In this document: piece by piece, positions 17,601-29,862 of the stretch
Layout: every line of letters starts with the position of its first letter
How positions within the stretch are numbered: position 1 is the stretch's first letter
Origin: Rallus limicola
Taxonomy: Eukaryota; Chordata; Aves; Gruiformes; Rallidae
DNA length: 64,000 bases
Assembly (NCBI GenBank): GCA_022605955.1
Contig: JAKCOZ010000001.1
Location: forward strand, 98,550,211-98,614,210
Reading direction: 5' to 3'
The notes under the pieces: generated by a model
The model's input: only the letters and a program-made list of their open reading frames with translations
What the model was told of the DNA's origin: nothing
Database searches by the model: none
Program-made: the position numbers and the translations under genes

Positions 17601-18462
17601 GAAAGACAGTAATTGAAGTCATTATATTTTTGTTTTATTTGATGATGGCAAGCTTTTCTCCTTTTGGAGGTGTACCGTAAATCCCAGAATTTCCTGAGAA
17701 TATAATCCTGTGCTAACGTTTCATTTAACCTACTAGGAACTCTACCAGTTTGTAGGACCCTTTGGAATCACTTCAGCTGTTATTTGGACTGAGAAAGATT
17801 AGAATATAATCAGATAAAATTTGAGGATCATCTCTTCTAAGGATTCACTTCTAAACCTGGAGAAGTAATTTTTGGGTTAGACTGATTTGTCTATATGTAG
17901 ATGCCTGTCTATGGATTGCTTACTTTAGCAAACCGCATTTAGTCTTAAGTCTCTATCAATAAAGTCAATGGATTATAGAGTGTGACAACCACATTTCAAG
18001 AGATACCTGGATGATTGTAATTCAGAGTGCTTATTTTTCTTTATTGATTACAGAGAGAACCTACTGTGATAACTACTGTATAACCATGGGTGAATCCCAC
18101 TCCATTTAAAATTTTCTACTATATTATAAATTCATAATTTCAAGATTTCTAGATTATAAATGTTTTGTAAAAATAGCCATATTTATAATTTCCAGGGTAA
18201 ATCTGTAAAAAACTTCACCTAAGTTCAAATGCTAGCTAAAAATGTAGCAAGACTCTATCAATGTAGAATAGATGGACAAGAATGCAATGGGGAAGAATGG
18301 GTCACCCAGTTAGGCAGAATTCAGCAGTAGACAGAGCACAAAACCTATTCCAGATCTCATACAGAATCGTGTTACCTCTCAGATAAACTTGAGCTTGATA
18401 TTAGTGTATAAATGATCACCACCATTATTCTTTGTATGAGGAAGAAACCTCACTCTACCCAC
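14696..18462 (-). other. TMPRSS15: TMPRSS15 intron with a CR1 fragment
   Basis: Intron of about 3.8 kb containing the CR1 fragment at 15394-15815. The open frames at 15489-15850 lie in this repeat, and those at 16403-16880 show no domain. I do not call them. Confidence 0.75.
15394..15815 (-). mobile_element. CR1 LINE 3' fragment
   Basis: The plus strand starts with a reversed ATTCTRTG-type end (tcatagaatcactgaat), followed by the typical 'gttggaagggaccc' and 'gagtccaactcctgg' blocks. The 'cagtaaagagcctcttcctaa' and 'ctcctcttctccaggctg' blocks come further in. This is the 3' end of a CR1 element inserted in the minus orientation, the same direction as TMPRSS15. It carries a poly-C expansion near 15700. 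Non-coding and 5'-truncated. Confidence 0.93.
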
Positions 18463-18558
18463 CTCTTTGTAAATAAAAGGCTGTGGTTAGCTTCTTTGGT
18501 GATGGTGACAAATGGGCCATCTCCAGTGAATAATACAGTTGATGACATATTTGCATCC
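18463..18558 (-). CDS. TMPRSS15: TMPRSS15 SRCR exon 2
   Basis: A 96-nt exon with acceptor CCTTCCAG and donor AAGAG|GTGGGT. It reads D-A-N-M-S-S-T-V-L-F-T-G-D-G-P-F-V and ends A-N-H-S-L-L-F-T-K. This corresponds to the mammalian P-T-D-G-G-P-F-V-K-L region of the SRCR domain. It contains two N-glycosylation sequons (N-M-S and N-H-S) and no Cys. Confidence 0.93.
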
Positions 18559-20590
18559 CTGGAAGGAAATAGCACACAAACACATTTTTAGATATTTATG
18601 TTGTTCCAGCAGTGGAGAAATGTTTGGGAAATGGTTGTGCTGGTGGAATAAACTATGTATTTTTTTTCTTAAAAAAATTACTCTTTATCAGGAGATATTT
18701 GAGGCTTGAAACTCACATGGATTAAAACAGGACTCACCTATATTCACTTTTGAATTTGTTCTAAGATTTCTAATGCTACAATAATATTGAAAAGAGACAG
18801 AAATTAATTATTTTAATAGCAGTAAATTACCAATTTCTGTCTCTCTGTGCCACAATGAAGGGTCTGTAATACCAATTCTTAAGTGTATGGAGCTAAAACT
18901 TAGTATGTAAAACAGAACAGTAATAGCTGAACCTTGGAATGTCACTGTTTTGCTTATTTGAGTGGGGTAGTTGCATTGATACTATACTTCTGTGCCTAGA
19001 GAAGAAAGGAAACTATATTTTATATCATGAAAAATCTAATGCAATAAATGCTACCTTCCTCAGATCTTGTTTCACCTCGTAAATCTGTTGAAATCAAAAT
19101 ATCTAGAATAATTCAAGGGTGTCATTGTTTGCTATTGAACAGGATAATTCCTCTGAAGTGGGGTGAACTCAACTCACTTTTCTGGTAGCAATGGCCTTTT
19201 AAACACCAAGTATTTTGTGTGTTATTGGTGAGATAAATTGTTTTGATGTTTACAACCCATATCTGGGTTTATTTTATAGCCCATACTGCATCACATACTT
19301 TGTATCACAAAGCTTGTAACATACACCCAAGAAGCTTACTTGCTTTCTCTTGAGAAAGATTGGGGGTAAAAGATAGCTGTGGTCAGACTGCAGAATTTTT
19401 TTGGGGTAACATACTATTCCCAGATGAACCTTTAGCCACACATATCCCAGAAGCAAGAAGAGAACCATTTGTGCAGGTTTAATACACCAGGACCACCTCT
19501 GAATCAAGAGAATGCCATGTTTCAAGTGCAGTGAATCTCGTTCTTCTGGGAAGTCTGAAGTTTAGCATCTACCTGTAAATCTGCTCTGTTGGAAGAGTAA
19601 GACTAGGTGTGTGGATTCATCTGAAGAGCTGCTGTTTCCTAAATGCTCACATGTACACAATTTTTTTCTGAAAATTTGCAAATGATAAATAAAAATAACC
19701 TCTCTATACTTTCTGAATTTGAAATGATGCTTCTTAACCAACAGCTTTAAGCCAAGCTCACTATCAGTGTCTGATCCTAAGTGAAACTCTGGATCAAGCA
19801 ATCAAAAAAAATCATTGAGGTTCTTCTGTGGCTTTCAGGTCAAAATACACATTATTACTTGGTGACATCTGACAAGAAACTATCTGTCACCAAATTATTG
19901 GGACTGCCCTAACTCTGGTCCTCCATGTTGCAAACAACCTGAATACACGGAGAACCAGGTTTTTTTTCTACATCCGGAACATTACTCTCATTGGCTTTAC
20001 AGCAGAGTAAGGTCATACTGTCCAATATCCTAACTTTTCCATCAGAATACAGATTATTATTTTTTTTTGCACATAAATATTGGGGATTACTTCCACCCCT
20101 TTCAGCCCATGTTACATTCTCGGCTGGAAAACCTGGGTCTGACAGTTACAGGCAGGATCTTCTGAGGTCTCTCAAGGAGCTACTCATGTAGCTACTGCTG
20201 TTTATAAGTGGGGAGAACAGAAACCTGATTGTCCTGGAAATCACAACACGACACTCTATTTCAACAAAATCATTTCCTTATCAATAATTTTGAGGGTTTA
20301 GAGCAAGCCCTAAACTCTCAGTCCTTGTCAGATTTTTTTTTGGTACCAGACTGGGGAATAAGCCAGGACAACCAGACCAGTGACAAACCTTTCTTAGCTG
20401 CCTCCCAAGATGAGAACCAGAAAGCTAATTGCCTCAGAGGTCTTTGTGGTGGATCCTCTTGCATCCCTCCAGGGAAACTTCCATGCTCATTTACCTCTCT
20501 GAAATGCCTGTACACCAATGCAATCATCATGAGGAATAAGTAGCAAGAATTAGAGTTCTGCACGTGATTACAGGGCCATCATCTCATTGC

Positions 20591-21690
20591 AATTAGAGAG
20601 ACATGGTAGGAAAACTTGCATGGTTGGAATGCTGCTGTGGATGGCTATGTGCATTTTAGGTAAGACAGGCCAGCAAGGTGAGGTGGTGGAATTGCTCTTT
20701 ACATGAGAGAGCAATTGGAATACACTGAGCTCTGCCAAAGATTAGATGAAGAACAAGTTGAGGGCTTACACATAAGAGTTTAGGTGCAGGCTAATATAGG
20801 GGACACTGTTGTGGGTGTTTACTACAGGCTACTTGATCAGGAAGAGGAAGTTGATGAGGCCTGCAGACAGCTGGAAATAGCCTCACAATCTCAGGCCCTG
20901 GTCCTCATGGGGACTTGAACCTCACAGACATTTGCTAGCAAAGAAAGACAGGCAAGCAGACACAGTCCAGGAGATTTCCACTGCTGAATGAGGTGCACGC
21001 CTCATGCAAGGATGTTGCCTACTTTGACTTCAGCAAGTTTAGGAAGTGTGGGTTGCATTGCTGGACTGTGACGTGGAATGAGAACGAGCTGAATGGTAGA
21101 GCTGAGAGTGTTGTGATAAGCAGCACAGAGTCTAGTTGGAGGTCTGTAGCCAGTGGTGCACCGCAGGGGTCAGCACTGGGTCAAATCTTACTCAAAACAT
21201 TCATCCATGACCTGGATGAGGGGACAGAGCGTACCCTCAGCAAGCATGCTGATGATACTAAACTGGGAGGAGTGGTGACACAGCAGAAGGCTGCGGTGAC
21301 ATTCAGTGAGATCTGGGCAGGCTGGAGAGCTGGGCAAAAAGGAACCAAATGAATTTCAACGAGGGCAAGTGTAGACTCCTGCACCTAGGAAGGAAGAACC
21401 TGGACAGGTTAGGGTCTGACCTGCTGGAAAGCAGCTCTGCAGAGAAGGAACTGGGAGTCCTGGTGGACAAACTGAGTATGAGCCAGCAGCCTGCCTTTGT
21501 GGCCAAGAAGGCCAACAGTATCCTGAGGTGCATTAAGGAGAGCGTGTTTATCCTCCTCCTCCACTATGCCCTGGTGAGGCCACATCTGGAGTGCTGTGTC
21601 CAGTTTTGGGCTCCCCAGTTCAAGACAGACAAGGAACTACTGGAGAGTGTCCAGTGGAGGGGGGCCACGAGGATGATAACTCACCCCTCC
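20591..21690 (+). mobile_element. CR1 LINE ORF2 remnant, internally deleted
   Basis: Decayed CR1 in the plus orientation, opposite to TMPRSS15. The left part resembles the endonuclease-domain region of CR1 ORF2 ('tacaggctacttgatcagga', 'ctcatggggactt'). The part from about 20985 is reverse transcriptase. It gives [16 protein letters not shown] and H-A-D-D-T-K-L-G-G, followed, in a shifted frame, by [13 protein letters not shown] and the [14 protein letters not shown] motif. The Y of the usual F/Y-A-D-D box is replaced by His. The stretch between the two parts is missing and frames are broken, so it is inactive. Confidence 0.9.
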
Positions 21691-21796
21691 ACTGGAGGAC
21701 AGACAGACAGAGCCCAGCGGGTTGGGATAAGGGCGGTTACTGACGCAGCACTGTGAAGGGAACAACAGAGCCAATGGCAGAATACACACACAGGGC

Positions 21797-21860
21797 GATG
21801 ACACAGAGCACTGCACAGACCTGATGAGGTGATAACACAGAGCAGTGCACTGACATGATG
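21797..21860 (+). repeat. Two imperfect ~32-bp tandem units
   Basis: The units start gatgacacagagcactgcac at 21797 and gtgataacacagagcagtgc at 21829. They share most positions and lie just after the decayed CR1 reverse-transcriptase part. This is probably a minor local duplication. Confidence 0.6.
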
Positions 21861-23916
21861 ACTGATGCGACATGTGACCGCACTTGGACTGTCCTGGAGC
21901 CATGTGGACCTGCTGCTCCCTGACCAGGCCCTGTTATGGGGGTGTGATGTCACCTGGTGTGGAAACAGCCCAGGCCAGCTCAGCTCTCCTGTGCTGGCTG
22001 CTTGGGGAAGGGAACTCTGGCCTGTCTGGAACTAGGAAAATTTGAAAAATGGAGGCAAAAGGATTCACATAAATACTATAGCTACATAATTAATTAGGAT
22101 ATGCTACAGGACTCCCATCATTTCTGTCCTTTTCATAAACTACACAGTAAGTGAGACTATCAAGTTTATAAGCAATTAACAGAAAAATAAATTGTCCTAG
22201 ATGAACCTTAGCTGCTTTTTCTAATAAATCATGATTCTAAGTAATTACTCAGTATAGGAGCATGAGCTATAGTGGATTTGAGACCTGTTATCACAAGCAC
22301 CCATTTAGTAACCAATACAGTGCCATTTATTAACAATTGGGCTGCTACAGGGGGATTTGTGGAAGGCAGAAATCATGTGATGCTTACAGGAGTTATATAT
22401 ATAAGAATTTTATTTTACTGATTCTGTAGGATCAGTAAAATAAATAAATTCACCCAGAATATGAGAATATGATGCAATTTACATTTGCAAATGCTTTTTG
22501 TTGATAATGGGCATATGTAATAAACTGAGAAATGGAATTAAAAAGAAGTAACTAGGATTTTTTTTAAACAAGAATATCTGTCTAGTTTATAGAGACAAAG
22601 TGAAACGTACTGCCACAGAGTGTTATGGAGACAAAAGCATAAGTCATTTTTAAAAGGTATTAGAAGGTACCATGTAAGGCAAAGTTCACTGAGGCCTATC
22701 AAATCTAAAAATGCAAATTAAACCAATAGACCACAAAATGACTAGTCTCCATAAGTTAGAGAGGAAGATGAGGCAGGGGAGGTGAAGAAAGAATCAGGGG
22801 CTACTGCTCACTGTAAAGGACAAGCTATTTCACTAGTAGAACCTTTATAGTTTGAGTGTTCTTACATGCATGTATAAAGGAGATAAGTACATACATAAAT
22901 TACAATACGGATTTGTTCATGAAGGCATCTGATGTTTATGTAAATGCAGTACCTACCCAAAAACAAAAAAAGTAAAAACCCCCAAACCAGGACACATTCA
23001 TCCAATGATTAAGAATATTTCCAGATAACACTTGAATATTTTTCTAAGTCCTTCTAACTCTGTGATGTCTACAATTAATTTATCAGAAGGGCATTTGTGG
23101 GCATCTTACTTTGGTCAGAGACCAACAAAATGAAATGCAAGCTTAGAATTTAATCTGATTGTTACTTTGATGAGTGACATTCCCTAAAAACCTTGTCATT
23201 GTAGGAAAGCTATTTATTATTAAGTAGATGGCAGTAAAGCTGCATACAGTATAAGTAAGGCCAGAATTTATGCCATAAATTTTACCATAGATTGAAAAAG
23301 ACAACACATCTGCACTCAACCATCTCCACCCTGAAAATTCTGCTGTGCAGTGACTGAAACCAAATCTATTTTTTTCAGTGGTATATTTCCCCCTTCCTTC
23401 CCCTCTTCAAGTACACCTCAAGAGAAATACAGTTTCGTCTGCCAACTGCTCAGGTCTAATGATATGTATGAAACATATTGGGATCACAGTTGCAGAATAT
23501 TCAAGTAATTGTCTTGAATTTGCTTGAAATGAACATTAGTATGACAGCAGAGCAGTCAAGGCTGCTGTTTGCTCCAGCACTCTTGAGCCATCCTCATAAA
23601 AGTGAAGATGAAGACGCAGATGATGACAAAGTGATGAAAGATTAATACTTCCACATCAGTCTCCTAATGTTCTTTAATATGTATCCTCATGCCTAACCTG
23701 CCATATTGTCTCATCAGTTCTATAACAAATGCCATCAAAACAGGGTTTGCAACATTTTCTTACAAGTTTTTTGGCACACCAAGCACTTCACTTACCACAG
23801 ACAATTCCTTTCTTAAGGATGGTAAAGACACCAGTAAAATAATGAGGGAAACACTGATATAAAGACTCAAGAACCTTGCAAACAATTAAAAAGGACAATG
23901 AATAATTTTCACTCAC

Positions 23917-24049
23917 CCTAACCCCAGCAGCTGGCAAACACTGTCTGAAATCTCTTCATTCCAATCATCTGCACATGCCAAGTGCCACATCTCCCCAAAC
24001 CTGGCCTGTACCAGCCCTTCGGTGCTTAGAGAACCATTAAGCAATCTCA
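23917..24049 (-). CDS. TMPRSS15: TMPRSS15 SRCR exon 1
   Basis: A 133-nt exon with acceptor GTCTACAG and donor TTAGG|GTGAGT. It reads R-L-L-N-G-S-L-S-T-E-G-L-V-Q-A-R-F-G, then M-W-H-L-A-C-A-D-D-W-N and S-V-C-Q-L-L-G-L-G. These align with the R-F-F-N-G, W-H-T-A-C-A-E-N-W and V-C-Q-L-L-G-L-G segments of the mammalian domain. The SRCR domain is spread over three exons. I count four cysteines in it, fewer than in a standard group A SRCR; the mammalian enteropeptidase domain is also degenerate. Confidence 0.95.
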
Positions 24050-26719
24050 CTGTAGACCAAAATGGACAGAAGCATTTTAGTTAAGTGGTAAACCACCCCC
24101 TGCCTGCCCCTTAAGCAAACAGAAATGTAATATAAGCAGATTTATTATTACCAGCAAAGAGCGAATGAAAAAGTTTCAATATGCCACAGCAGTAATAAAC
24201 CCAGCATCCCCAGTATGCTGTGTTCCCACAGGAAGGAAATGTTATTGCTATCTCCCTTCTATATTTCTGCCACAAGAGAGTTTCATACCCTGTATTTTAC
24301 AAATGTCTCAGGAGTAGACAAACAGTACATTTTCCACAAACTGTAACCAATGCTTTTTCTTAGCTATCATTATGTAATTTCCAGGTGCAGTGTGAAACTT
24401 TAACTGCACAATGCTCTGTAACACTGATTGGTTAAAACCAGAGCTGACAGAAAAGTTTGATTTTCCAGTTCCAAATGCTATGAGAACTTTCACTGTTTTT
24501 GTTGCGGCTTGAGTTAAAACACACACACAAATCATAAAATTCCCTGAAAACCAAGCTTTCTGTCTTTTTTCCCTAAACAAAATATTCATAACAAGTATTC
24601 AGAAAAAATTATGCTATTGGCATAGTAACTAAGGAAGTTGGTCCTTAGCTAGGGGTTAAGGAGATTAACAGAACCCCATTTATGTCAGGAGCTACAGCTG
24701 CCCTTCAGGCAGATGACAGGTAATGCCAATATGAAGTAAGGAAAAACAATGCATTTGAAATTTACTGATTGCCAAATTATTTATTTTTTTTCCAAAATTC
24801 TGGTTTTCTAGAAAACCCTTTTTCACCAAAGTATTTCCTTAAAAATGTGCACCCACTGTAGTAAAAAAAAAAACCAAACAAAAAAAACCAAAAAAAAACA
24901 GAGAGAAAGAGAGAAAGAGAGAGAAATTTAAGATATTTAAGAATACCTCTGATACCCAGAGTACACGAATGAAGTGGTTAATGGTAAAAGTCATGAGAAA
25001 CTTTTGAGCACTTTTAAATCTCAGAATTCCTTGCACCATGAGGTTTCTAAAAATTACTTTTGACACTTCTCTCTTCTACTTTAACAGAACCAAGTTCTGT
25101 TTCTTTTATTGTATTTATGTTCTTCTCCAAGCACACTGTTGGTTAGGAATAAGAAAGTCATTGAGCACTCAACAGCTGCTTAATTAAAACATCATATTTT
25201 TAGAATTCTGCAAAGGAAGGGATAGTGGATGCCTTTTCTTTGCAGTCCCTGGGAAGTTTCAGAAGTTGGAGTATTTGAAAATGATGGTTTATCTAGTTCA
25301 AATTGTCACTTCTGATAAGATTTTTAAATTGGTTTCAGGAAAATGACCAAGACTTTTGGACACTGAAAAGACTCAATGTGAAGATGTCTAATTGAATTTT
25401 CATTTTATTTTAAGACTGAAATTGATTCAGCCAATGTTTCTATTAAATGGCTTTTTGGAAACAATTCCCTCACTCACTTAATGTGAGGTAATTTGTTATG
25501 GAGTAGTAGACAATCTTTGACAAAATAGATCTATGGCAAAATGTACATCAAGTTAATGTAGGTGATGGTTACCTCGTTCAGATCTTCTTTAGTAATGGTT
25601 AGAGAAAACTCATTCCAGTTTTCTTTTCTTAAGAAGGAGCTGAAGGGAATTTTATTCTGTGCATTTTAAAGGAAGAATATGTTTGCAAAAAAATACCTCA
25701 TTGCAATAATATGAAGAGCAAATCCATGCCTTTGGATGTGTGTATATCTATATGCATACATATATTTATGTATGGCATATACAAAAAAAAATGTGTGTGA
25801 AAGACATTGAAATCAATGAGAACTGTCAGCACACATCCAAGGATATATCTGATGTCCTCCTAAAACAAGGCAAGATAATATTGTACTGAGCTTAAAAGCT
25901 CATTTTTAGCTCTTCCATTAGTTCTCCATAGTAATTGTCAGAACTGAACAGCACTTTGTCAGAAACAGCAGTTTAATTTCTGTGCTAGGCCCAACATGAT
26001 TTTAACATTGTTATTTTTTACATTTAAATTATCATTTAGAGAATACCATTTCCATGTTATGTGAAATGAAGCCATATACTGTACACCTACATGTTGGAAA
26101 GGACTATTTTACCAGATCACTAAACAGTAGCAGCTGTTGGTTTCTTCATTGCAGGAACATGCTCATCCACTATGACTGATGGAACCTTTGCAGCTATGGC
26201 ATCCCTTCACCCTATGGCAATACCTCCACTAGATGGAGTTCAGGCAGGCTGGAGGGTGCCACATGCCACAGCGTGGCCTGACACCTGCAAGATTATCTGG
26301 GAATTTCTATCAAGACGACTCTTATTCTTTACTCTACACTGCAGAATTTAGACTGCTGTGAAACTCAAACTAATTACAGCAAAAAGCAATAGAATTTTGG
26401 AATATGAAATGGATACAGAAAGGAAGCATATAATGACTTTTCATTTAATTTTTAGGCCGTTTTAAGCAGCCACAGTTTTTAGCAGGGAGGAACTTTTTTA
26501 CCTTTTCAAGAGATCTTCAGTAGCTTACATGCACTATCTCAGAAAAGAGACTGTTTTTCTTTGGCCCTGACAAACCAAATGAGATACTGCTGTGTGAAAT
26601 GGCATGGCCTGCATGCTGCTGCAGTAATTTACACTAGTGGAGGTTTTGTGGTTGTTTTTCTAGATAATTTCTGCTGAATATGCATGCATTTATTTCACTT
26701 CATATCAAGGAAACCTTAC
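24050..26719 (-). other. TMPRSS15: TMPRSS15 intron
   Basis: Intron of about 2.7 kb. It holds an A-rich run followed by (GA)n near 24862-24925. No gene or LINE fragment recognised. Confidence 0.7.
24862..24925. repeat. Low-complexity A-rich run plus (AGAGA) microsatellite
   Basis: An A-rich tract interrupted by cc, followed by gagagaaagagagaaagaga-type sequence. Simple repeat. Confidence 0.9.
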
Positions 26720-26830
26720 CACACTTTGCCTCATCAGAGCCATCTTCACACTGAGGCAGGTTGTCACAAAGGTTGTGCAGTGGTATACACTCCCCACTAC
26801 CACAGTGATGCTCATCAACTCCACAAACTC
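26720..26830 (-). CDS. TMPRSS15: TMPRSS15 LDLRA2 exon
   Basis: A single 111-nt exon with acceptor CCTTCAG and donor TGTG|GTAAGG. It encodes a complete LDL-receptor class A repeat with six Cys: C-G-V-D, H-H-C-G-S-G-E-C-I-P-L, N-L-C-D and Q-C-E-D-G-S-D-E-A-K-C. The E-D-G-S-D-E calcium-binding motif is intact. The last Cys is followed by Val-Arg-Leu-Leu-Asn-Gly of the SRCR domain, as in mammals (C-V-R-F-F-N-G). Confidence 0.96.
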
Positions 26831-29730
26831 CTGAAGGAAAAAAGGAAAAGAAAATTGATCTCTAATTTTGAAGCAGGTTGATATTTACTGAAGGTCATAC
26901 AGTTCAGCTGAAAAAAAAGATGAGTCAGTAGTATTCAGGACTTCTTATTTCCTTTTCTTACCTTTCCTATTTATCTATTTTTAAAAATAAAGATTATTTT
27001 CAGATAAATAGAAGCTAGCTGGACAAAATATTCTCTAAGCAGCTGGGAGAAATCTCACAACCACTAGCACTTGCTCTCATGGGGGATTTCAACTTACTCT
27101 GTGTCTGCTGGAAATACAATACAACAGAGAAGAAACAGTCTAGGACGTTCCTGGAGTGTGTGGAAGAAAGCATATTGATACAGTTGATGAGTGAGCCAAA
27201 TCGGTAACTCTGTGAACAAAGGACTTGTGGGTCATTAGAGGCCATTTTGGGCATAGTGATAATGAAATGGTAGAGCTTTTGATTCTTGGAGAAGTAAGGG
27301 GGGTGTCAGAAGAACTGATGCTTTGGGCTTCCAGAGGGCAGACTTTGGCTTGTTTAGATGCCTGATTGACAAAATCCGTTGGGATGCAATCCTTCAGGGC
27401 AAAGGAGTCCAGGAAGGCTAGATATTCCCCAAGAAGGAAATCTCAAAGGCATGGGGAAGGCCACCCCATGTGCTGAAAGATGAGCCATCAGGGAAGAAGG
27501 CCAATCTGGCTCAACAAAGAGATGTGGATGGGACTCAGAGAAAGAAAAAATAATTAGAAGAGAGTTATGTCCTTTGGAAAAAGGGGCAAACAACTCATGG
27601 AGACTGGAGAGATGACAAAAATCAAATCCTGATCAAATCCCATGAAAAGTGACCAATGATTTCAGCACTTGCACAAAAGTTTAGAGATCTTAAAGTATGT
27701 CGAGTCAAACATACATGTAGAGAGTCATTGAAAGCCAAGAATCTTATTTTGAAACCATTCTGGGAAGAAAGGTGGAAGAGAAAAAAGTAACAGAAATTAA
27801 TGAGGAGAGCATTCAAAAAAAGTATTACTAAGCTACTTCAGTATCAGTTACGTACAAAAAGCAGATCAGATAGAGAGTAAATATTAAATTATAATTCTGT
27901 GTATGGCAAAAGCATATTTTTAATGGCACCATTCTATAATTTTACAGGAAATGTAGACTCAAACTTAAATTCTACTGAACTTTTTGAAATGTCTATATTT
28001 TACCTTCCTGGCTTTAGTGATTAAAACATTTAATTATCTAGAAGTCTTATTTAAGGTAAGAAAATGGATTTTACTCTGAAATTTTAATATTATTAAAAAT
28101 TACACTTTCATGAGTCAGTATTGCCTGTTGTACACTATGTAAGCAAAATAATACTGTTTCTAAAAGGTCTGAAACAGATGTTTACACATTCAGTGGCCAT
28201 AACTGTTGCCAGATTTTCCACAGAACTTAGTTCTTACTTAGACTAGTATTTTATTATATTGCATACTGCCAAGAAGTATTTCTCTGGAACTTATTCTTCC
28301 TTTAAAAAAAAACCCCACAGTATTTCATGGAAAAAAATACAAAGAAAAATCTGCTTTTCTTGTAAAATTAATTTATTTACTGACAATCCTTTTATCCTTG
28401 GGCCTGCGTGCTAACAATATTAGTCTCTGTACTTTGGCTGCAAAGATCATGAATAAGTGTAATTCTTTTGCAAATGGAACATTTTTAATATATTTAACCA
28501 GAACTGGCAATAGCCACTTGGAGAACTCTGCCTTGCTAAGCTTGATGTTATTTTACAACAAAATATGGGCAAAGCTGGCTCAGCAAAGATGCTGAACCAG
28601 CTGAAAAAAGGCTAGTGTTGTTGGACTGAACTAATGTGATACAGAAGGAAGAACAAGAAGCAGCAGAACAGTCATATATACATGTAAATGTATTTCTCAG
28701 TCTTGTACAAGGGGACTAAACTGAGTTGATTTTACAAAGGCTTATCAATGGTTAAGATTTTTTATAGATTAAGAAAAATAATATCATTATTATTGCTAAG
28801 AAGTAATAGCTGCAGCTAGATAAACATGCTGGGAGACAGTTGCCATTTATGATATTTAATGTAAGAATAAGTGTGTAGATTCTTCTTAACTTTCTGTTCA
28901 TGCAGATGAATGGTACTTCATCTCTGAATACATACTGCTTCTTTCTTTTCTTTCTCCTGTCAGACTTCCACAGAAATAATACAAAGCCACTAATTAATTC
29001 CATCAAGATATTTGGCTTAAAGTTAGTGTTAAGTATTTGTCCTGGTAAGCATATTGCTGTTCTATCTACTTTAGCATTTGGCTCCATTTCACATGGTTTT
29101 GGAGAGCTGATTGCTGAATTATTTGTATGAGTGACAAGTCTAATTGCTGAACCCCCCAAAAAACCCCATGAGTCATTCAGAAGGGGACTGTCTGGAAACA
29201 GAAACACTGCTTTACAAACCTTTAAAAGACCAACTCTTCACAGATCCTTCATATGCTAAAGCTTAAATTAATAAAGATGCAAGTAAGACCATATTGGAAA
29301 GAATAATTAGTTACCATATACATTTTTCTCTTCTAGTGGATGTGATTAATAATACATATTTTACAAATCTATTTAAGCACGTATTAATTGAATATTAAAA
29401 TAAATCACAAAATGTGGTTTTATTTTTTTTTCTGGGACTTATTTTTTATTTGCCCTCTTATTGTTTTAAAGAGCTTTTGGTCAAAATGCCAAGTAAATTT
29501 TTTACATAACATCACATAGAGTTGCAGAAGATACAGACTTTGGTCCAATTATAATAAAGCAACAAAACCATCACTTTTCATGCTAGAAAACATAAAGTAC
29601 ACATGGGTAACTTATAAGCTTTCTCTTTAACTTTCTGATATTTCTGTGGATCAAGTCACCTTCTGCTCTTCACTTCAAATGTATTTGACCAGTGGTATAA
29701 CCTCTTAAATACAAGGGGTAATATGCTTAC
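26831..29730 (-). other. TMPRSS15: TMPRSS15 intron with a CR1 ORF2 fragment
   Basis: Intron of about 2.9 kb. It holds the CR1 endonuclease-region fragment at 27021-27830. A 151-codon open frame at 28752-29207 minus has no recognisable domain or splice context and I do not call it. Confidence 0.7.
27021..27830 (+). mobile_element. CR1 LINE ORF2 fragment (endonuclease and linker region)
   Basis: Plus-strand sequence with the characteristic blocks 'gcagctgggagaaatctcac', 'gggggatttcaactta', 'ctgctggaaatacaatac', 'gttcctggagtgtgtggaag' and 'ggcagactttggcttgttta'. These place it in the C-terminal endonuclease and following region of CR1 ORF2. Frames are broken, and both the reverse transcriptase and the 3' end are absent. 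It is antisense to TMPRSS15. Confidence 0.9.
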
Positions 29731-29862
29731 CTAGATGGTAGCCAGTAGTGAAGTTTGCAAGAAATCCCTTCTTGGTCACAGACTTGTCTGTAAGGAGCAT
29801 TACTGTCATCTGGTTTGTTGTAGAGAAGACATCTGGCAGTGGACCTTGTCCTGTATAGACAG
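29731..29862 (-). CDS. TMPRSS15: TMPRSS15 CUB2 exon 3
   Basis: A 132-nt exon with acceptor AAAATAG and donor CTAG|GTAAGC. It reads V-Y-T-G-Q-G-P-L-P-D-V-F-S-T-T-N, then M-T-V-M-L-L-T and K-K-G-F-L-A-N-F-T-T-G-Y-H-L, the end of the second CUB domain. It matches the mammalian V-Y-T-G-P-G-P and F-K-A-N-F-T-T-G-Y-H-L. A TACAG inside the exon could look like an acceptor, but A-V-Y-T before it is conserved and the phase requires the 29862 start. N-F-T is a sequon. Confidence 0.95.

Larger units (their letters stand above)
18559..23916 (-). other. TMPRSS15: TMPRSS15 intron with an internally deleted CR1
   Basis: Intron of about 5.4 kb. It holds the CR1 element at 20591-21690 and a short tandem repeat at 21797-21860. 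Nothing else recognised. Confidence 0.75.

Noticed and set aside
20993..21756. Possible domesticated reverse-transcriptase gene
   Set aside because: The frame is broken, the internal region is deleted and the catalytic box is altered. It is an ordinary dead CR1 copy.
28752..29207. 151-codon minus-strand open frame with hydrophobic end
   Set aside because: It is intronic, has no domain, and its low-complexity Lys and Ile/Leu runs are typical of AT-rich chance frames.
29731..29856. Shorter CUB2 exon 3 starting at the internal TACAG
   Set aside because: It would drop the conserved A-V-Y-T residues and break the phase with the upstream exon.
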